The translations under genes were made by a program, and so were the position numbers. A DNA stretch of 64,000 nt, from assembly GCF_003056355.1 (NCBI RefSeq), contig NZ_PYVW01000019.1, positions 1-64,000 of the forward strand, in the 5' to 3' direction. The stretch comes from Devosia naphthalenivorans (lineage in GTDB: Bacteria > Pseudomonadota > Alphaproteobacteria > Rhizobiales > Devosiaceae). The stretch's first letter is position 1, and every line of letters starts with the position of its first letter. Under the pieces are notes generated by a model that made no database searches, was not told the DNA's origin, and saw only the letters and a program-made list of their open reading frames with translations. Of this stretch, positions 1 to 8,582 are shown piece by piece.

Positions 1-2
1 TG

Positions 3-110
3 CAAACCATTGTCGCCCTCTACAACAACACCCCGCGAAAATGTCTCGACTTCCAAACCCCAAATGAGGTCTTCTCCAGTTTCTCTAACCGTGTTGCACT
101 TCAAACGTGA
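3..110 (+). mobile_element. C-terminal end of an IS30-type transposase
   Basis: An open frame enters from the window edge and stops at 108-110. Its 35 residues include ALYNNTPRKCLDF and TPNEVF and end in VALQT, which matches the typical C-terminus of IS30-family DDE transposases (NNxPRKxLxxxTPxEVF). Only the tail is in the window, so completeness, the catalytic residues and the inverted repeats cannot be judged. The family call rests on remembered family motifs. Confidence 0.8.
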
Positions 111-116
111 GTCCAC

Positions 117-146
117 CTTCCCGCTTTCGCGGGAATGACGCGGTGA
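117..146. repeat. Partial palindromic repeat, family B
   Basis: The stretch CTTCCCGCTTTCGCGGGAAT plus GACGCGGTG is one hairpin arm of the family seen complete at 9991-10068. It lies directly after the transposase stop. Bases 147-267 contain nothing else I can support. Confidence 0.6.
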
Positions 147-267
147 TAGGTGAGTGCTGGAAGTGAACTCTCCCCTCACGCTCTCGTCATTAACCCTGAT
201 CTTTGCTGCCACCGTTCCGCCGGAATGGCTATGTTAACCTCCGCTTAATATCGGGGGCCCGTCGCAC

Positions 268-1608
268 ATGCAGCTCAAGCCGAATGCTTATCGTCTCAAC
301 GAAACCGTAAAGGGCGTCGAGACGATGACGCGCTTTGCCCTTGCCGTGCTTGCGCTGGCGTCGGGGGTTTATACTTATCTGGGGGTGCGCGGCATCCTCG
401 ATGGCTCGGCGAGCTTCGTGTTCTTTGCCGCCATCATCTATTCGGCCGCCGTTTCTGTTGCGATCTATGCGTTCTGGAGTTTCATGCTGCGCTTCGTGCC
501 GCTGGTGACTTCGGGGGTGCAGCGCATCGGGCTGTTCGTCACCATGGCGATCGGCTGCTGCATGATCATGGCCATGAGCTCCTGGCTCAATGCCGCGGCG
601 CTGGCCGGTTCGGCGGCGACCGAGCAGCACATGGCTGTGACGCTGCAGGGCTATGCCGAAGACCTCGATAATGCCCATGCCAATGCCTTGGCGGCGCAAT
701 CGCTGCTGCCGGATGTGGAGCGGGCCGCCGAGCGGTTTTCGGGGCTTGCGGCCGATGAGCGGGAATCGGGTGCCCTGACGGGAACAACCGGCTCAGGCAG
801 TGTCGTGCAGTTGCTGACCCAGATGGGTGCGCAGATGAACCGGCTTGCCGCGACTATTACCGGCAGCCGCGAGGAAGTGGCTGGATTGTTCGAACAGGGT
901 TCGGCGCGGCTTGCAACCATGCGTGAGCTGGTCTCAACGCCCGGCGCCATCGCGCCGCGGGCTGACAGTTTCCAGGCCGAAGCTGTGCAATTGACCGCCG
1001 TAATCGCTGCGTTGCAGCAAACAGGCGTAGCAGCATCGGTCAGCCGGGCCGCTGCCGACCTCTCGGCCGGGTTCATCGCGCCCGTTGCCGATGGGCAGGT
1101 AGGAGACCTGGCCATTCGGCAGAACCAGGTGATGGACACAGTGCGGGCTTCGGTCGCCGCGCAATCGTCGGCCCTGAGCGCGGCGGCAGATGAAATCCTC
1201 GCAACCCCGGCGGTGGAGCAGCGCCGCTTCGTGCCGTTGTCGAGCGCGGAGGCGGTGTTGCGCTATTGGCAGGATTTCATCCCCAGCTGGGCCGGCGCCA
1301 TCTCCATCGACCTGTTGCCGGTGGTTCTGGTGCTGGTGCTGATGATCGTCAACGACGCGATGCGGCGGGAGTCGGAATCGCTGGAGGAAGCCGAGAACAT
1401 CACGGCGGCGGAAATGCTGCGGGCCATGGCGCTTTATCGCAAGATGGAGGCCGCGGGGATCGATGTTGCAACGGGGCAGCCCCGGCCACAGGCGGAGCCG
1501 GAGCCGGATGAGATTCCTGCCGTCGCGGAAGCTGAGCCGGAGGATGCGACGGTGACGCCAATCGATGCAGCGCAGCGCAAGCGCACCGACGGGCCGCGCC
1601 CCGCATGA
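268..1608 (+). CDS. Inner-membrane protein of unknown function, paired with the following ClpP-fold gene
   Basis: A 446-residue protein with hydrophobic segments at roughly residues 20-42, 46-68 and 84-105, a long alanine-rich helical middle region (about 110-340), and a fourth hydrophobic segment near 345-365 (SIDLLPVVLVLVLMIV). The C-terminus is acidic and proline-rich. I do not recognise a characterised family. Its last codons overlap the ATG of the next gene (ATGA at 1605-1608), so the two are probably translationally coupled and may work together at the membrane. The start could also be the ATG at 325, which would place the first helix at the very N-terminus; the choice is unresolved. 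Function unknown. Confidence 0.75.
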   Translation: MQLKPNAYRLNETVKGVETMTRFALAVLALASGVYTYLGVRGILDGSASFVFFAAIIYSAAVSVAIYAFWSFMLRFVPLVTSGVQRIGLFVTMAIGCCMIMAMSSWLNAAALAGSAATEQHMAVTLQGYAEDLDNAHANALAAQSLLPDVERAAERFSGLAADERESGALTGTTGSGSVVQLLTQMGAQMNRLAATITGSREEVAGLFEQGSARLATMRELVSTPGAIAPRADSFQAEAVQLTAVIAALQQTGVAASVSRAAADLSAGFIAPVADGQVGDLAIRQNQVMDTVRASVAAQSSALSAAADEILATPAVEQRRFVPLSSAEAVLRYWQDFIPSWAGAISIDLLPVVLVLVLMIVNDAMRRESESLEEAENITAAEMLRAMALYRKMEAAGIDVATGQPRPQAEPEPDEIPAVAEAEPEDATVTPIDAAQRKRTDGPRPA

Positions 1609-2420
1609 AGACTTCGGCCAATGCCCGGACAGTGACGCATGAGGGCCCATTCTACCGGGGCGCCATTGCCTGGCTGGCGGGGCTTGAGGATGGGTCCATT
1701 TTGCGGGTAGCATTCTTCGGCCTGCTGCTGGGGACTGCCTCGGTGCTGTATGTCGATTATCGCGAACTGACCGCCAATGAGGGTGCGGCGCTGGCCATGC
1801 CCATGCAGCCTATCCTGCCGCCGGCGATTGATAATCCGGCGCAGGGGCCAATGCCGCAGATTACCACCAGTCCCGATATCCTGGATGACCCGCTAGAGAT
1901 TGCGCTGGGCGCGGGGGGCGCGCTGAACCTGACCGGGACGATCGATCCCGGGTCGGGAGAGCGCTTTGCTGACGAGATTGAGGCGCGGGGCGAATATGTG
2001 CAGACTGTGGTTCTCGATTCGCCAGGAGGATCGGTAGTGGATGCACTGGCCATTGGCCGCTTGATCCATGAAAAGGGCCTTGCCACCAAGGTCGCTGCGG
2101 GCTCGCTTTGTGCTTCGTCCTGCCCCATCGTATTTGCCTCCGGCCAGAGCCGCATCGCCAGCAGGGATGCGGCAATCGGCGTACACCAGATCTATGCGGC
2201 AGCGCTCAGCGCGGACCCGCAAAGCGCGTTGCGGGTCGCGGGGACGGCCATGGCCGACGCGCAAACCACCACGGCGGAGATCATCGCGCACCTGACGGCT
2301 TCGGGCGTCGATCCGGCGCTGTGGCTGCATGCGCTACAGACGCCGCCGGACCAGCTTTACTATTTCAATGCGGAGGAAATGGAGGGTCTTAAGCTCGTCA
2401 CGGAATTTGCCGTAGATTGA
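1605..2420 (+). CDS. Membrane-anchored periplasmic protein with ClpP/crotonase-like fold (COG3904 type)
   Basis: A 271-residue protein with an N-terminal hydrophobic anchor (about residues 28-48) followed by a soluble domain. The motifs VVLDSPGGSVVDALAIGRLI and SLCASSCPIVFASG are the two hallmarks of the ClpP-like periplasmic proteins grouped as COG3904: the G-G-S oxyanion loop and an A-S-S-C segment at the nucleophile position. It may be a serine protease, but members of this group are largely uncharacterised and activity is not shown. The start overlaps the stop of the upstream membrane protein by 4 nt, implying coupled expression and a shared envelope role. Confidence 0.8.
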   Translation: MKTSANARTVTHEGPFYRGAIAWLAGLEDGSILRVAFFGLLLGTASVLYVDYRELTANEGAALAMPMQPILPPAIDNPAQGPMPQITTSPDILDDPLEIALGAGGALNLTGTIDPGSGERFADEIEARGEYVQTVVLDSPGGSVVDALAIGRLIHEKGLATKVAAGSLCASSCPIVFASGQSRIASRDAAIGVHQIYAAALSADPQSALRVAGTAMADAQTTTAEIIAHLTASGVDPALWLHALQTPPDQLYYFNAEEMEGLKLVTEFAVD

Positions 2421-2508
2421 ATGCTGATGGATGGAACCGGTGGAGGATCGGGGCCGTTCAACATGGTTACAGGCTACGAAAAAAGTAGCGATTGGAGGGA
2501 GGCCAAGA

Positions 2509-2799
2509 ATGAGTCGAATGCATACTTTGACGCGCCACCGCGATATTCAGAACTGGGTGAGCGACCGGCGCGGAATTCCGGCTATTGCGCGCGTGCGCAA
2601 CCGGTTCGGCGAAGAGCGATCCCAGCTCAAGCTGAGTTTTCAGAGGGCCCGCAATGTGCCCCATGAAAGCCTCGACGATGGGATGAGCCCATGTTCGTGG
2701 ACGGCCTGGCTGGCCGAACTCGACCGCCAGCAATTGGCACTCAAGGTCGATCCGGCGGCGGACGATTTTGAATTGGTGGAGCGCCGCGAGGCGAATTAG
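2509..2799 (+). CDS. Small conserved hypothetical protein
   Basis: A 96-residue basic protein. I start it at the ATG at 2509 because an AGGGAGG site lies 6-8 nt upstream; the longer open frame from 2431 has no such site. The N-terminus (RHRDIQNWVSDRRGIPAIAR) resembles a family of small soluble alphaproteobacterial proteins with a D-I-x-x-W-x-x-x-R-x-G-x-P-A pattern, sometimes mislabelled as glucan branching enzyme. The function is unknown. It converges on the diguanylate cyclase gene, with 4 nt between stops. Confidence 0.65.
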   Translation: MSRMHTLTRHRDIQNWVSDRRGIPAIARVRNRFGEERSQLKLSFQRARNVPHESLDDGMSPCSWTAWLAELDRQQLALKVDPAADDFELVERREAN

Positions 2800-2803
2800 G
2801 GCT

Positions 2804-4009
2804 TCAGGAGCCCGTCAGTTGTTCGGGATTGCTGGTGACAAGCATTGGATCGGCGACGATAACGCGGTTGCGGCCCGATTTCTTCGCCTCATAGAGCGCC
2901 TGATCTGCCCGGCGCAATGTGTCGGACAGATCGTCATGGGGGAGCAATTGCACCACCCCGAAACTGGCGCTGAGCGCGCTTATGCCCAATTGCGGGCCAA
3001 TCCCTGAAAAAGCCACGCGCACGCCTTCGGCATAAAGCCGGGCAGTGGCGAGATTTGCACCGGGCAGGAGAACGGCGAACTCTTCGCCGCCCTGGCGGGC
3101 GACAACCATGCGTGGTTCGGCATTATCCGTCAGCAGGCGTGCAAAGGCGGTGATCACCGTGTCACCCCAGGCGTGGCCCAGCGTATCATTGATGTGCTTG
3201 AAATGGTCGAGATCGGCCACGACGAGCGCGCTGGGCAGGCTAGCCTTGCGGGCGAGCACCAGGGCGCGTTCGGTGTGGTTCTCGAAGCCGCGCCGGTTCC
3301 AGAGGCCGGATAGCTTGTCGGTCTCGGAGCGCAGGGTGATGGCGGCCATCTCGTCGCGCACGATGATCAGCAGCATCAGCACGCCAGTGGCGATGAGCAG
3401 AAATGCGGTCAGCGTTTGCGAATAGGCGCCATAAAGGCTGTGCAGGTAATCCGCCGTGCCGGGATCGCCCATGCTTAGGGCGAGGAACGGCTTGGCGACG
3501 AATTGCAGACCGCTCACCAGCAGGAATACCAGCAGGGTGAGATCAAGCGGCTGGCGGCGATGCGAGCGCCAGACGGTGAGGGCGCCCAGGACATGGGCGG
3601 CGAAATAAGGGAGCTGGTAGGCCATGGCGCGCCAGAACGAGGCGCTGGAGGCCTGGTCCATCAGCGCGGCATTGAGCCCGACCGAGGCGATCGCAAGCAG
3701 GGCCAGCGCATTCCAGAGCACCGGGGTGCCGTAGTGGCGGGCAAGGCCGATGACGGAGACCAGAAAGGCGCTGAGCGCCACCGTAAAGACGGTCAGGTTG
3801 AGCAGCGCGGGGTCCTGCATGGTGGGCAGGATGAATTCCAGGGCGGCATTGGCCATGCCGATCGAATAGGCGATGGCCAGCCAGCGCGCGCCGATGGCGC
3901 TGCGGTTGCGCCAGGCCACCGTGCCGAAGGCTGCGGTAAACAGCCCCGCGACGAAGATATTGATGGCGAGAACGAAGCCAGCAGCGCTCACAGTGAGGGA
4001 CTCGGACAA
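2804..4009 (-). CDS. Membrane-bound diguanylate cyclase (GGDEF domain)
   Basis: A 401-residue protein. The N-terminal half (about residues 8-215) has roughly seven hydrophobic segments forming an integral-membrane sensory module. The C-terminal half is a GGDEF domain: LSGLWNRRGFE, the metal and substrate segment DLDHFKHINDTLGHAWGD, and the signature RQGGEEF. The GGEEF form is catalytically competent, so it should make cyclic di-GMP from two GTP. The upstream inhibitory I-site (RxxD five residues before the signature) is not present; the corresponding residues read EPRM. Product inhibition at that site is therefore unlikely. No EAL domain is present. Confidence 0.93.
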   Translation of the reverse strand: MSESLTVSAAGFVLAINIFVAGLFTAAFGTVAWRNRSAIGARWLAIAYSIGMANAALEFILPTMQDPALLNLTVFTVALSAFLVSVIGLARHYGTPVLWNALALLAIASVGLNAALMDQASSASFWRAMAYQLPYFAAHVLGALTVWRSHRRQPLDLTLLVFLLVSGLQFVAKPFLALSMGDPGTADYLHSLYGAYSQTLTAFLLIATGVLMLLIIVRDEMAAITLRSETDKLSGLWNRRGFENHTERALVLARKASLPSALVVADLDHFKHINDTLGHAWGDTVITAFARLLTDNAEPRMVVARQGGEEFAVLLPGANLATARLYAEGVRVAFSGIGPQLGISALSASFGVVQLLPHDDLSDTLRRADQALYEAKKSGRNRVIVADPMLVTSNPEQLTGS

Positions 4010-4068
4010 GCGATAATGCGCCGATGCTAGCCGATCCGGCGAAACGGCAGGTTAACGCCGGAAGCGAC

Positions 4069-5076
4069 TCAGCGCGGCAAAATGCCCAAGGTCTTGGCAA
4101 GGAGTTCGTAGGAGCGCCGGCGCAGTTCGTAGCTGTGGATGGTGGTGGTGATCATCACCTCGTCGGCATTGCAGGCGGCAGCCTTTTCGCTGATCGTTTC
4201 GGCCATGCGTTCGGGGCTGCCGATCAGCCAGAGGCTCGATTGATGCTCGATGATCTGCTGCTGCTGGGGCGTCAGCTGGTGTTCCATGGCTTTTTCGGGC
4301 GAGGTCAGCTGGCGCTGTTCACCGGAAACGAAGCGGGCCCAGTTCACGGCTTGGGAAATGCCGAGGAATTCGGCTTCCTCATCGGTTGGCGCGCAGATCA
4401 CCGAGAGGCACAGAATGGTGCGCGGTTCGGGGAAATATTCGGAGGGCTGGAAGGCCTCGCGATAGGCGGCGAAGGCGGGGGCTGCCGGAGTGTGGCTGAA
4501 ATGGGCGGCGAAGGCATAGCCAAAGCCCAGCTGGCCGGCGGCCTGGGCGCTGTTGCCGGATGAGCCCAGCAGCCATTTGGGCGGCAGCTGGATGCCGCCG
4601 GGAGAAACGGGCACGCGGGAGAACGGATGTTCTGGCGGGAAGCTGTCATCGTCGAAGGCCATCAGTTCGGCCAGATAGTTGGAAAATTCCTCGCCACCGC
4701 CGCTACGAAGGGCGCGCATGGCGTAGCCGTCGCCGCCGGGGGCGCGGCCCAGTCCGAGATCGATGCGGCCGGGGTGGAGCGCTTCGAGCGTGCGATAGGC
4801 CTCGGCAATGCGCAGGGGCGCGTGGTTGAGCAGCATGACGCCACCCGAGCCGACGCGCAGGTTTTGCGTATGGGCGGCGGCGCTGCCGATCAGGATTTCG
4901 GGGACGGACGAGGCGATGGAGGGCATGCCGTGGTGCTCGGCATACCAGAGGCGCGTATAGCCCAGCGCATCGGCGGCCTCGGCGAGCCGGACGGTTTCGG
5001 CCATCGCTTGTGGCGTTGAGGTGCCTTCGGCAATGGGGGCGAGGTCCTGCAGGGAGAGTGCGAAGGGAGCGGCCAT
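4069..5076 (-). CDS. LLM-class flavin-dependent oxidoreductase (luciferase-like)
   Basis: A 335-residue protein of the bacterial-luciferase-like superfamily, MsnO8/YhbW type. Evidence is the N-terminal barrel start (LSLQDLAPIAEG), the motif RLWYAEHHGMP near residues 43-53, the strand RVGSGGVMLLNHAPLRIAE, and RIDLGLGRAPGGD. These proteins use reduced FMN to monooxygenate small substrates; the substrate cannot be read from the sequence. It is divergent from the PagL-like gene to its right and probably monocistronic. Confidence 0.9.
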   Translation of the reverse strand: MAAPFALSLQDLAPIAEGTSTPQAMAETVRLAEAADALGYTRLWYAEHHGMPSIASSVPEILIGSAAAHTQNLRVGSGGVMLLNHAPLRIAEAYRTLEALHPGRIDLGLGRAPGGDGYAMRALRSGGGEEFSNYLAELMAFDDDSFPPEHPFSRVPVSPGGIQLPPKWLLGSSGNSAQAAGQLGFGYAFAAHFSHTPAAPAFAAYREAFQPSEYFPEPRTILCLSVICAPTDEEAEFLGISQAVNWARFVSGEQRQLTSPEKAMEHQLTPQQQQIIEHQSSLWLIGSPERMAETISEKAAACNADEVMITTTIHSYELRRRSYELLAKTLGILPR

Positions 5077-5268
5077 GGGGAAAACTCTGGTGGTGGGATG
5101 TTGGGGTCTTCTATCGTCGAATTACGATAAAAGCGAGGCCCAAGCGCAAAAGGGCGTGGCCTCTTCGTCACATCGGGTGGCCGATGGGGTGCTGCAAGGC
5201 CCCGGCGCATTGACTTGATCGTAAGAGTCCGGCTTTTAGTATCGGCACATCCGTGCGGAGGATTGCCG

Positions 5269-5865
5269 TTGTCGCTGTTGCGTGTTGCCCATCTTGCTCT
5301 TGGTATTCTGGCCCTGACTGCGGTGCCTGCCGCAGCGCAAAGCCTGACGACGCCGGAGCCGTTTGCCGACATCGTCGATGAAGTCCGCATCGGCATTCAT
5401 GCGCATGACGTTGACTATACGGCGCTGCCCCGGCCCGGTCAGTGGGATCTGGGCGAGATCGAGGATCTCAGCTTCGACGTGCTGTTCACGTCGCCCGACC
5501 TGGATGTGTTCCGCTGGATCGGCGCGCCGCGGCCCGATCTGGGCGTCACGATTAATCTCGATGGCGAGGATAGCTTGGCGCATCTGGGCCTGACCTGGCA
5601 ATTGCCTGTGTTCGACACGCCGTTTTACCTGGAAGGCACGTTCGGCGCCGCCATCCACAATGGCTATCTGGATGGATCGCCCGATACCGCGAGCCGGCAC
5701 AATTTCGGCTGCCGCATCAATTTCTACGAGCGGTTCGGCGTTGGGGCCAATATCAGCGAGCAGATGACGGCGACGCTGACCTATGAGCACACGTCGAATA
5801 ATGAGTGGTGCGACAACAATCAGGGCTTGTCGAACCTCGGCGTGCGGGTTGGTTGGAAGTTCTAG
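5269..5865 (+). CDS. Acyloxyacyl hydrolase, lipid A 3-O-deacylase (PagL-like)
   Basis: I start it at the TTG at 5269, preceded by GCGGAGGA with a 6-nt gap, giving 198 residues with a clear signal peptide ending in AVPAAAQ. The longer TTG at 5215 has no site. The protein has the beta-barrel pattern and closes with YEHTSNNEWC and SNLGVRVGWKF. The H-x-S-N motif is the catalytic His-Ser of PagL, which removes the 3-O acyl chain from lipid A in the outer membrane. A diverged paralogue follows about 320 bp downstream. Confidence 0.82.
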   Translation: MSLLRVAHLALGILALTAVPAAAQSLTTPEPFADIVDEVRIGIHAHDVDYTALPRPGQWDLGEIEDLSFDVLFTSPDLDVFRWIGAPRPDLGVTINLDGEDSLAHLGLTWQLPVFDTPFYLEGTFGAAIHNGYLDGSPDTASRHNFGCRINFYERFGVGANISEQMTATLTYEHTSNNEWCDNNQGLSNLGVRVGWKF

Positions 5866-5908
5866 GGCGCAGCAGGAGTTTTTCGCGCAGCGGGTAGCGG
5901 CGCACCGG

Positions 5909-6009
5909 GCTTCCCTCGGGCTTGACCCGAGGGTCAGGTCCCGCAGACATAATCGCTTCGGGCAAGGGCTCCCCCAATGGCTCTCGGGTCAAGCCCGAGG
6001 GCAGCGCGG
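5909..6009. repeat. Palindromic repeat, family A, complete copy
   Basis: Two inverted hairpins: CCCTCGGGCTTGACCCGAGG at the left and CTCGGGTCAAGCCCGAGGG at the right, about 50 bp apart, with outer flanks GCTTCC and GCAGCGCGG. Related copies lie at 12505-12600 and 17375-17466. It sits in the 320-bp gap between the two PagL-like genes; nothing else in the gap is recognisable. Confidence 0.8.
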
Positions 6010-6187
6010 CGTTCTCGACTGCCTTGTGCCAATGGCAAGTGTCTTGAGTAACACTCCTCCCTCAAGGGGGATGTGCTCTTCTTCGGCGTGGCTCGCCTTG
6101 GCTTAACGGGCTGTTATCGACAATTTTAGGTAAATCTTGCTGATTGTGGCTTGAGGCGGTCCGATGCTCCCCAAGAGGAGCGGGTTC

Positions 6188-6745
6188 ATGGTCGCACGAT
6201 TCTGGGCATTGGTGGTGATGGCGTTGGGGCTGGGCATTGTGCCGGCGCAGGCGCAGTTCAATTTCCTGCCGGAAATTCGCGGCGGGGTAATGGCCGGTGG
6301 TATCGATGATGGGGCGGAGCTGTTCAGTTCCGAGCGGATCAGCCACGCCAATGTCGAATTGCTGTTTGCGACGCCCGATCTCAATGCCTGGTCGGTGATC
6401 GGCGAGTTGCGGCCGCATGTGGGCGCGACGGTCAGTTTTGGCGACGAGCCGTCCTATGGCTATGCGGGATTGAGCTGGACGCTGCAGGCGCCGATCCTGC
6501 CGGTGTTCGTTGAGGCCAGCCTGGGCGGGGTGGCGCATACGAGCCTGTTCTCGGCGCCGGAAGATGATCCGTCGCGCAGTTTTGGGTGTGCGATCGGGTT
6601 GCGGGCGGCGGGGAGCGTGGGGCTTAACCTGCCGGCAGGTGCGTCATTGATCGCAACGCTGGAACATTTGCCGGACTTCGGGGCCTGCGGGACGCCGGAG
6701 CGCGCGAGCACCAATCTGGGTGTCCGGTTGGGGTGGCGGTTTTAA
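6188..6745 (+). CDS. PagL-like outer-membrane paralogue lacking the catalytic serine
   Basis: The ATG at 6188 follows AAGAGGAG with an 8-nt gap. The 185-residue product has a signal peptide ending in VPAQAQ. It aligns along its whole length with the upstream gene (ELLFATPDLNAWSVIGELRP against VLFTSPDLDVFRWIGAPRP; the same TNLGVRLGWRF end; two cysteines in the same relative places). Where the upstream protein has EHTSN this one has EHLPD, so the His is kept but the Ser is Pro. It is probably not a PagL-type deacylase, and may be a structural or binding homologue. Confidence 0.78.
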   Translation: MVARFWALVVMALGLGIVPAQAQFNFLPEIRGGVMAGGIDDGAELFSSERISHANVELLFATPDLNAWSVIGELRPHVGATVSFGDEPSYGYAGLSWTLQAPILPVFVEASLGGVAHTSLFSAPEDDPSRSFGCAIGLRAAGSVGLNLPAGASLIATLEHLPDFGACGTPERASTNLGVRLGWRF

Positions 6746-6747
6746 CC

Positions 6748-7107
6748 ATGGCGTTCAGCACAGTTGTTCCGATCCTGCGCAGTTTCGATCAAGAAAAGAC
6801 GCAGGAATTCTATCGGGACTGGCTGGGATTTGCGCTCGATTGGGAGCATCGCTTCGGTCCCGACATGCCGTTTTATCAGCAGTTCAGCCGGCATGGTCTC
6901 GTGTTGCACCTGTCCGAGCATCATGGGGATGCGACGCCCGGAAGCCATGTGCGGGTCAAGACGTCCGGTCTGCGGGCGTTTCACACGGAACTGTCGGACA
7001 AGCGGTACAAGAATAACCGACCGGGATTGGAAACGCCGCCTTGGGGTGGGCTGGAGATGACCGTGATCGATGGGGCGGGGAACCGGATTACGTTTTACGA
7101 GGGTTAG
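6748..7107 (+). CDS. Glyoxalase/bleomycin-resistance (VOC) superfamily protein
   Basis: The ATG at 6748 lies 2 nt after the stop of the PagL-like paralogue, so the genes are probably cotranscribed. The 119-residue product has the single-module vicinal-oxygen-chelate layout: an N-terminal strand IVPILRSFD-like segment, FYRDWLGFALDWEHRF, HGLVLHLSEHHGD, and a closing GGLEMTVIDGAGNRITFYE. This pattern is closest to the bleomycin-binding-like branch. Substrate and metal dependence cannot be told. Confidence 0.8.
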   Translation: MAFSTVVPILRSFDQEKTQEFYRDWLGFALDWEHRFGPDMPFYQQFSRHGLVLHLSEHHGDATPGSHVRVKTSGLRAFHTELSDKRYKNNRPGLETPPWGGLEMTVIDGAGNRITFYEG

Positions 7108-7205
7108 TTTCTCGTTGTCGGCATGGAGGTGGTGGAGGGCACAATCACCGCCGCCCCACCCTTGGCCCCTCCCCCTCAGGAGCTCATCGTCTCTTGTCAA
7201 TTTCA

Positions 7206-7235
7206 TCCACAACGCGCGGGAATGACGCGGTGACA
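7206..7235. repeat. Partial palindromic repeat, family B
   Basis: CGCGCGGGAATGACGCGGTG repeats the sequence at 130-146. The rest of the 7108-7297 gap contains CCTCCCCCTC-type bases like family C and no gene. Confidence 0.45.
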
Positions 7236-7297
7236 ACTGGGAAGCCGGTAAGTGCCGGAATGCGCCCCTCGAGGAAGCGAGGCGCTGAAGGTGGTGG

Positions 7298-8488
7298 CTA
7301 AGCCGCTTGACCCGCCGCCCAGCCGGAGGACCAGGCCCATTGGAAATTGTAGCCGCCGAGCCAGCCGGTGACGTCGACGACTTCGCCGATGAAGAAGAGG
7401 CCGGGGACGGCGCGGGCGGCCATGGTCTTGGCGTCGAGGTCGCGGGTGTCGACGCCGCCCAGGGTGACCTCGGCGGTGCGGTAGCCCTCGGAACCGACGG
7501 GCTTTAGCGTCCAATTCTTGAGGATGGCCTCAACCACGGCGAGCTTCTTGTCTGAGAAGTCGCCGATCATGCCGGGAAGATTCAATTCTTCGCCCAGCAG
7601 CTGGGCGAGTTTTTTGGGCAGGACGGAGCCGAGCACGGTCTGGACCTGCACCTTGGGATTGGCCTTGCGCGCCGCGCGCAGGGTTTCGGCGGCGTCCTGA
7701 TTGGGCAGCAGATCAACGCTGATGGCGTCGCCTTCGCGCCAATAAGACGAAATCTGCAGGATGGCGGGGCCGGAGAGGCCGCGATGGGTGAAGAGCAGGG
7801 CTTCCTCGAACGCGGTCTTGCCGTGGCGCACGATGGCGTCGGTGGCGATGCCGGAAAGTTCCTTGAGCCGTTCCAGGGCGCCGGTCTCGAAGGTCAGTGG
7901 CACCAAAGCGGGGCGGGTTTCGGTGAGGCGGAGGCCGAATTGCGCGGCGAGTTGATAGCCAAGGCTCGAAGCGCCCATCTTGGGAATGGATTTGCCGCCA
8001 GTGGCGACGACGAGACTGTCGCAGGTGACCGAGCTGGTGGAGAGCTGCAGCGCGAAGCCGGTCTCTTCCTTGCTCACCTGTTCGACGGAGGTTTCCAGCA
8101 CCAGGGTGACGCCGGCCTGGCGCATTTCGCCCAGGAGCATGGTGTTGATCTGGGTGGCGGGGCCGTCACAGAACAGCTGGCCCAGGGTTTTCTCGTGAAA
8201 ACTGATGCCGTGGCGCTGGACCATGGCGATGAACATTTCGGGCGTGTAGCGGCTGAGTGCTGAGAGGGCAAAGCGCGGGTTTTCGCTGAGGAAGCGGTCG
8301 CGGCCCTTGTCGATGGTGGCGTGAATATTGGTGAAGTTGCAGCGGCCACCGCCGGAGATGCGGATTTTTTCGCCGGCGAATTTGGCGTGATCGACCACAA
8401 GGACGGAGCGGCCGCGCTTGCCGGCTTCTATGGCCGCCATCATTCCGGCAGCACCGGCGCCGAGCACCACGACGTCGTAGTGGATCAT
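7298..8488 (-). CDS. NAD(P)/FAD-dependent oxidoreductase, HI0933/YhiN type
   Basis: A 396-residue flavoprotein starting at the ATG at 8488 (MIHYDVVVLGAGAAGMMAA), with the FAD-binding GxGxxG fold at the very N-terminus. A longer frame upstream runs into repeat sequence and is not used. Family marks are KIRISGGGRCNFTN (residues about 43-56), VVATGGKSIPKMGASSLGY, FTHRGLSGPAILQISSYW, and the C-terminal FIGEVVDVTGWLGGYNFQWA. The group is widespread and its physiological substrate is poorly defined. It appears to be a single gene. Confidence 0.92.
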   Translation of the reverse strand: MIHYDVVVLGAGAAGMMAAIEAGKRGRSVLVVDHAKFAGEKIRISGGGRCNFTNIHATIDKGRDRFLSENPRFALSALSRYTPEMFIAMVQRHGISFHEKTLGQLFCDGPATQINTMLLGEMRQAGVTLVLETSVEQVSKEETGFALQLSTSSVTCDSLVVATGGKSIPKMGASSLGYQLAAQFGLRLTETRPALVPLTFETGALERLKELSGIATDAIVRHGKTAFEEALLFTHRGLSGPAILQISSYWREGDAISVDLLPNQDAAETLRAARKANPKVQVQTVLGSVLPKKLAQLLGEELNLPGMIGDFSDKKLAVVEAILKNWTLKPVGSEGYRTAEVTLGGVDTRDLDAKTMAARAVPGLFFIGEVVDVTGWLGGYNFQWAWSSGWAAGQAA

Positions 8489-8582
8489 GGTTCTTCGTCC
8501 TTGTTGGTTTGCGGCAGTTATAGGGGTTGGGGGGTGGGGTGCAAGGGTGGCGGGTGGTCGTTGAGGGGTGGTGGGTTGTTGA

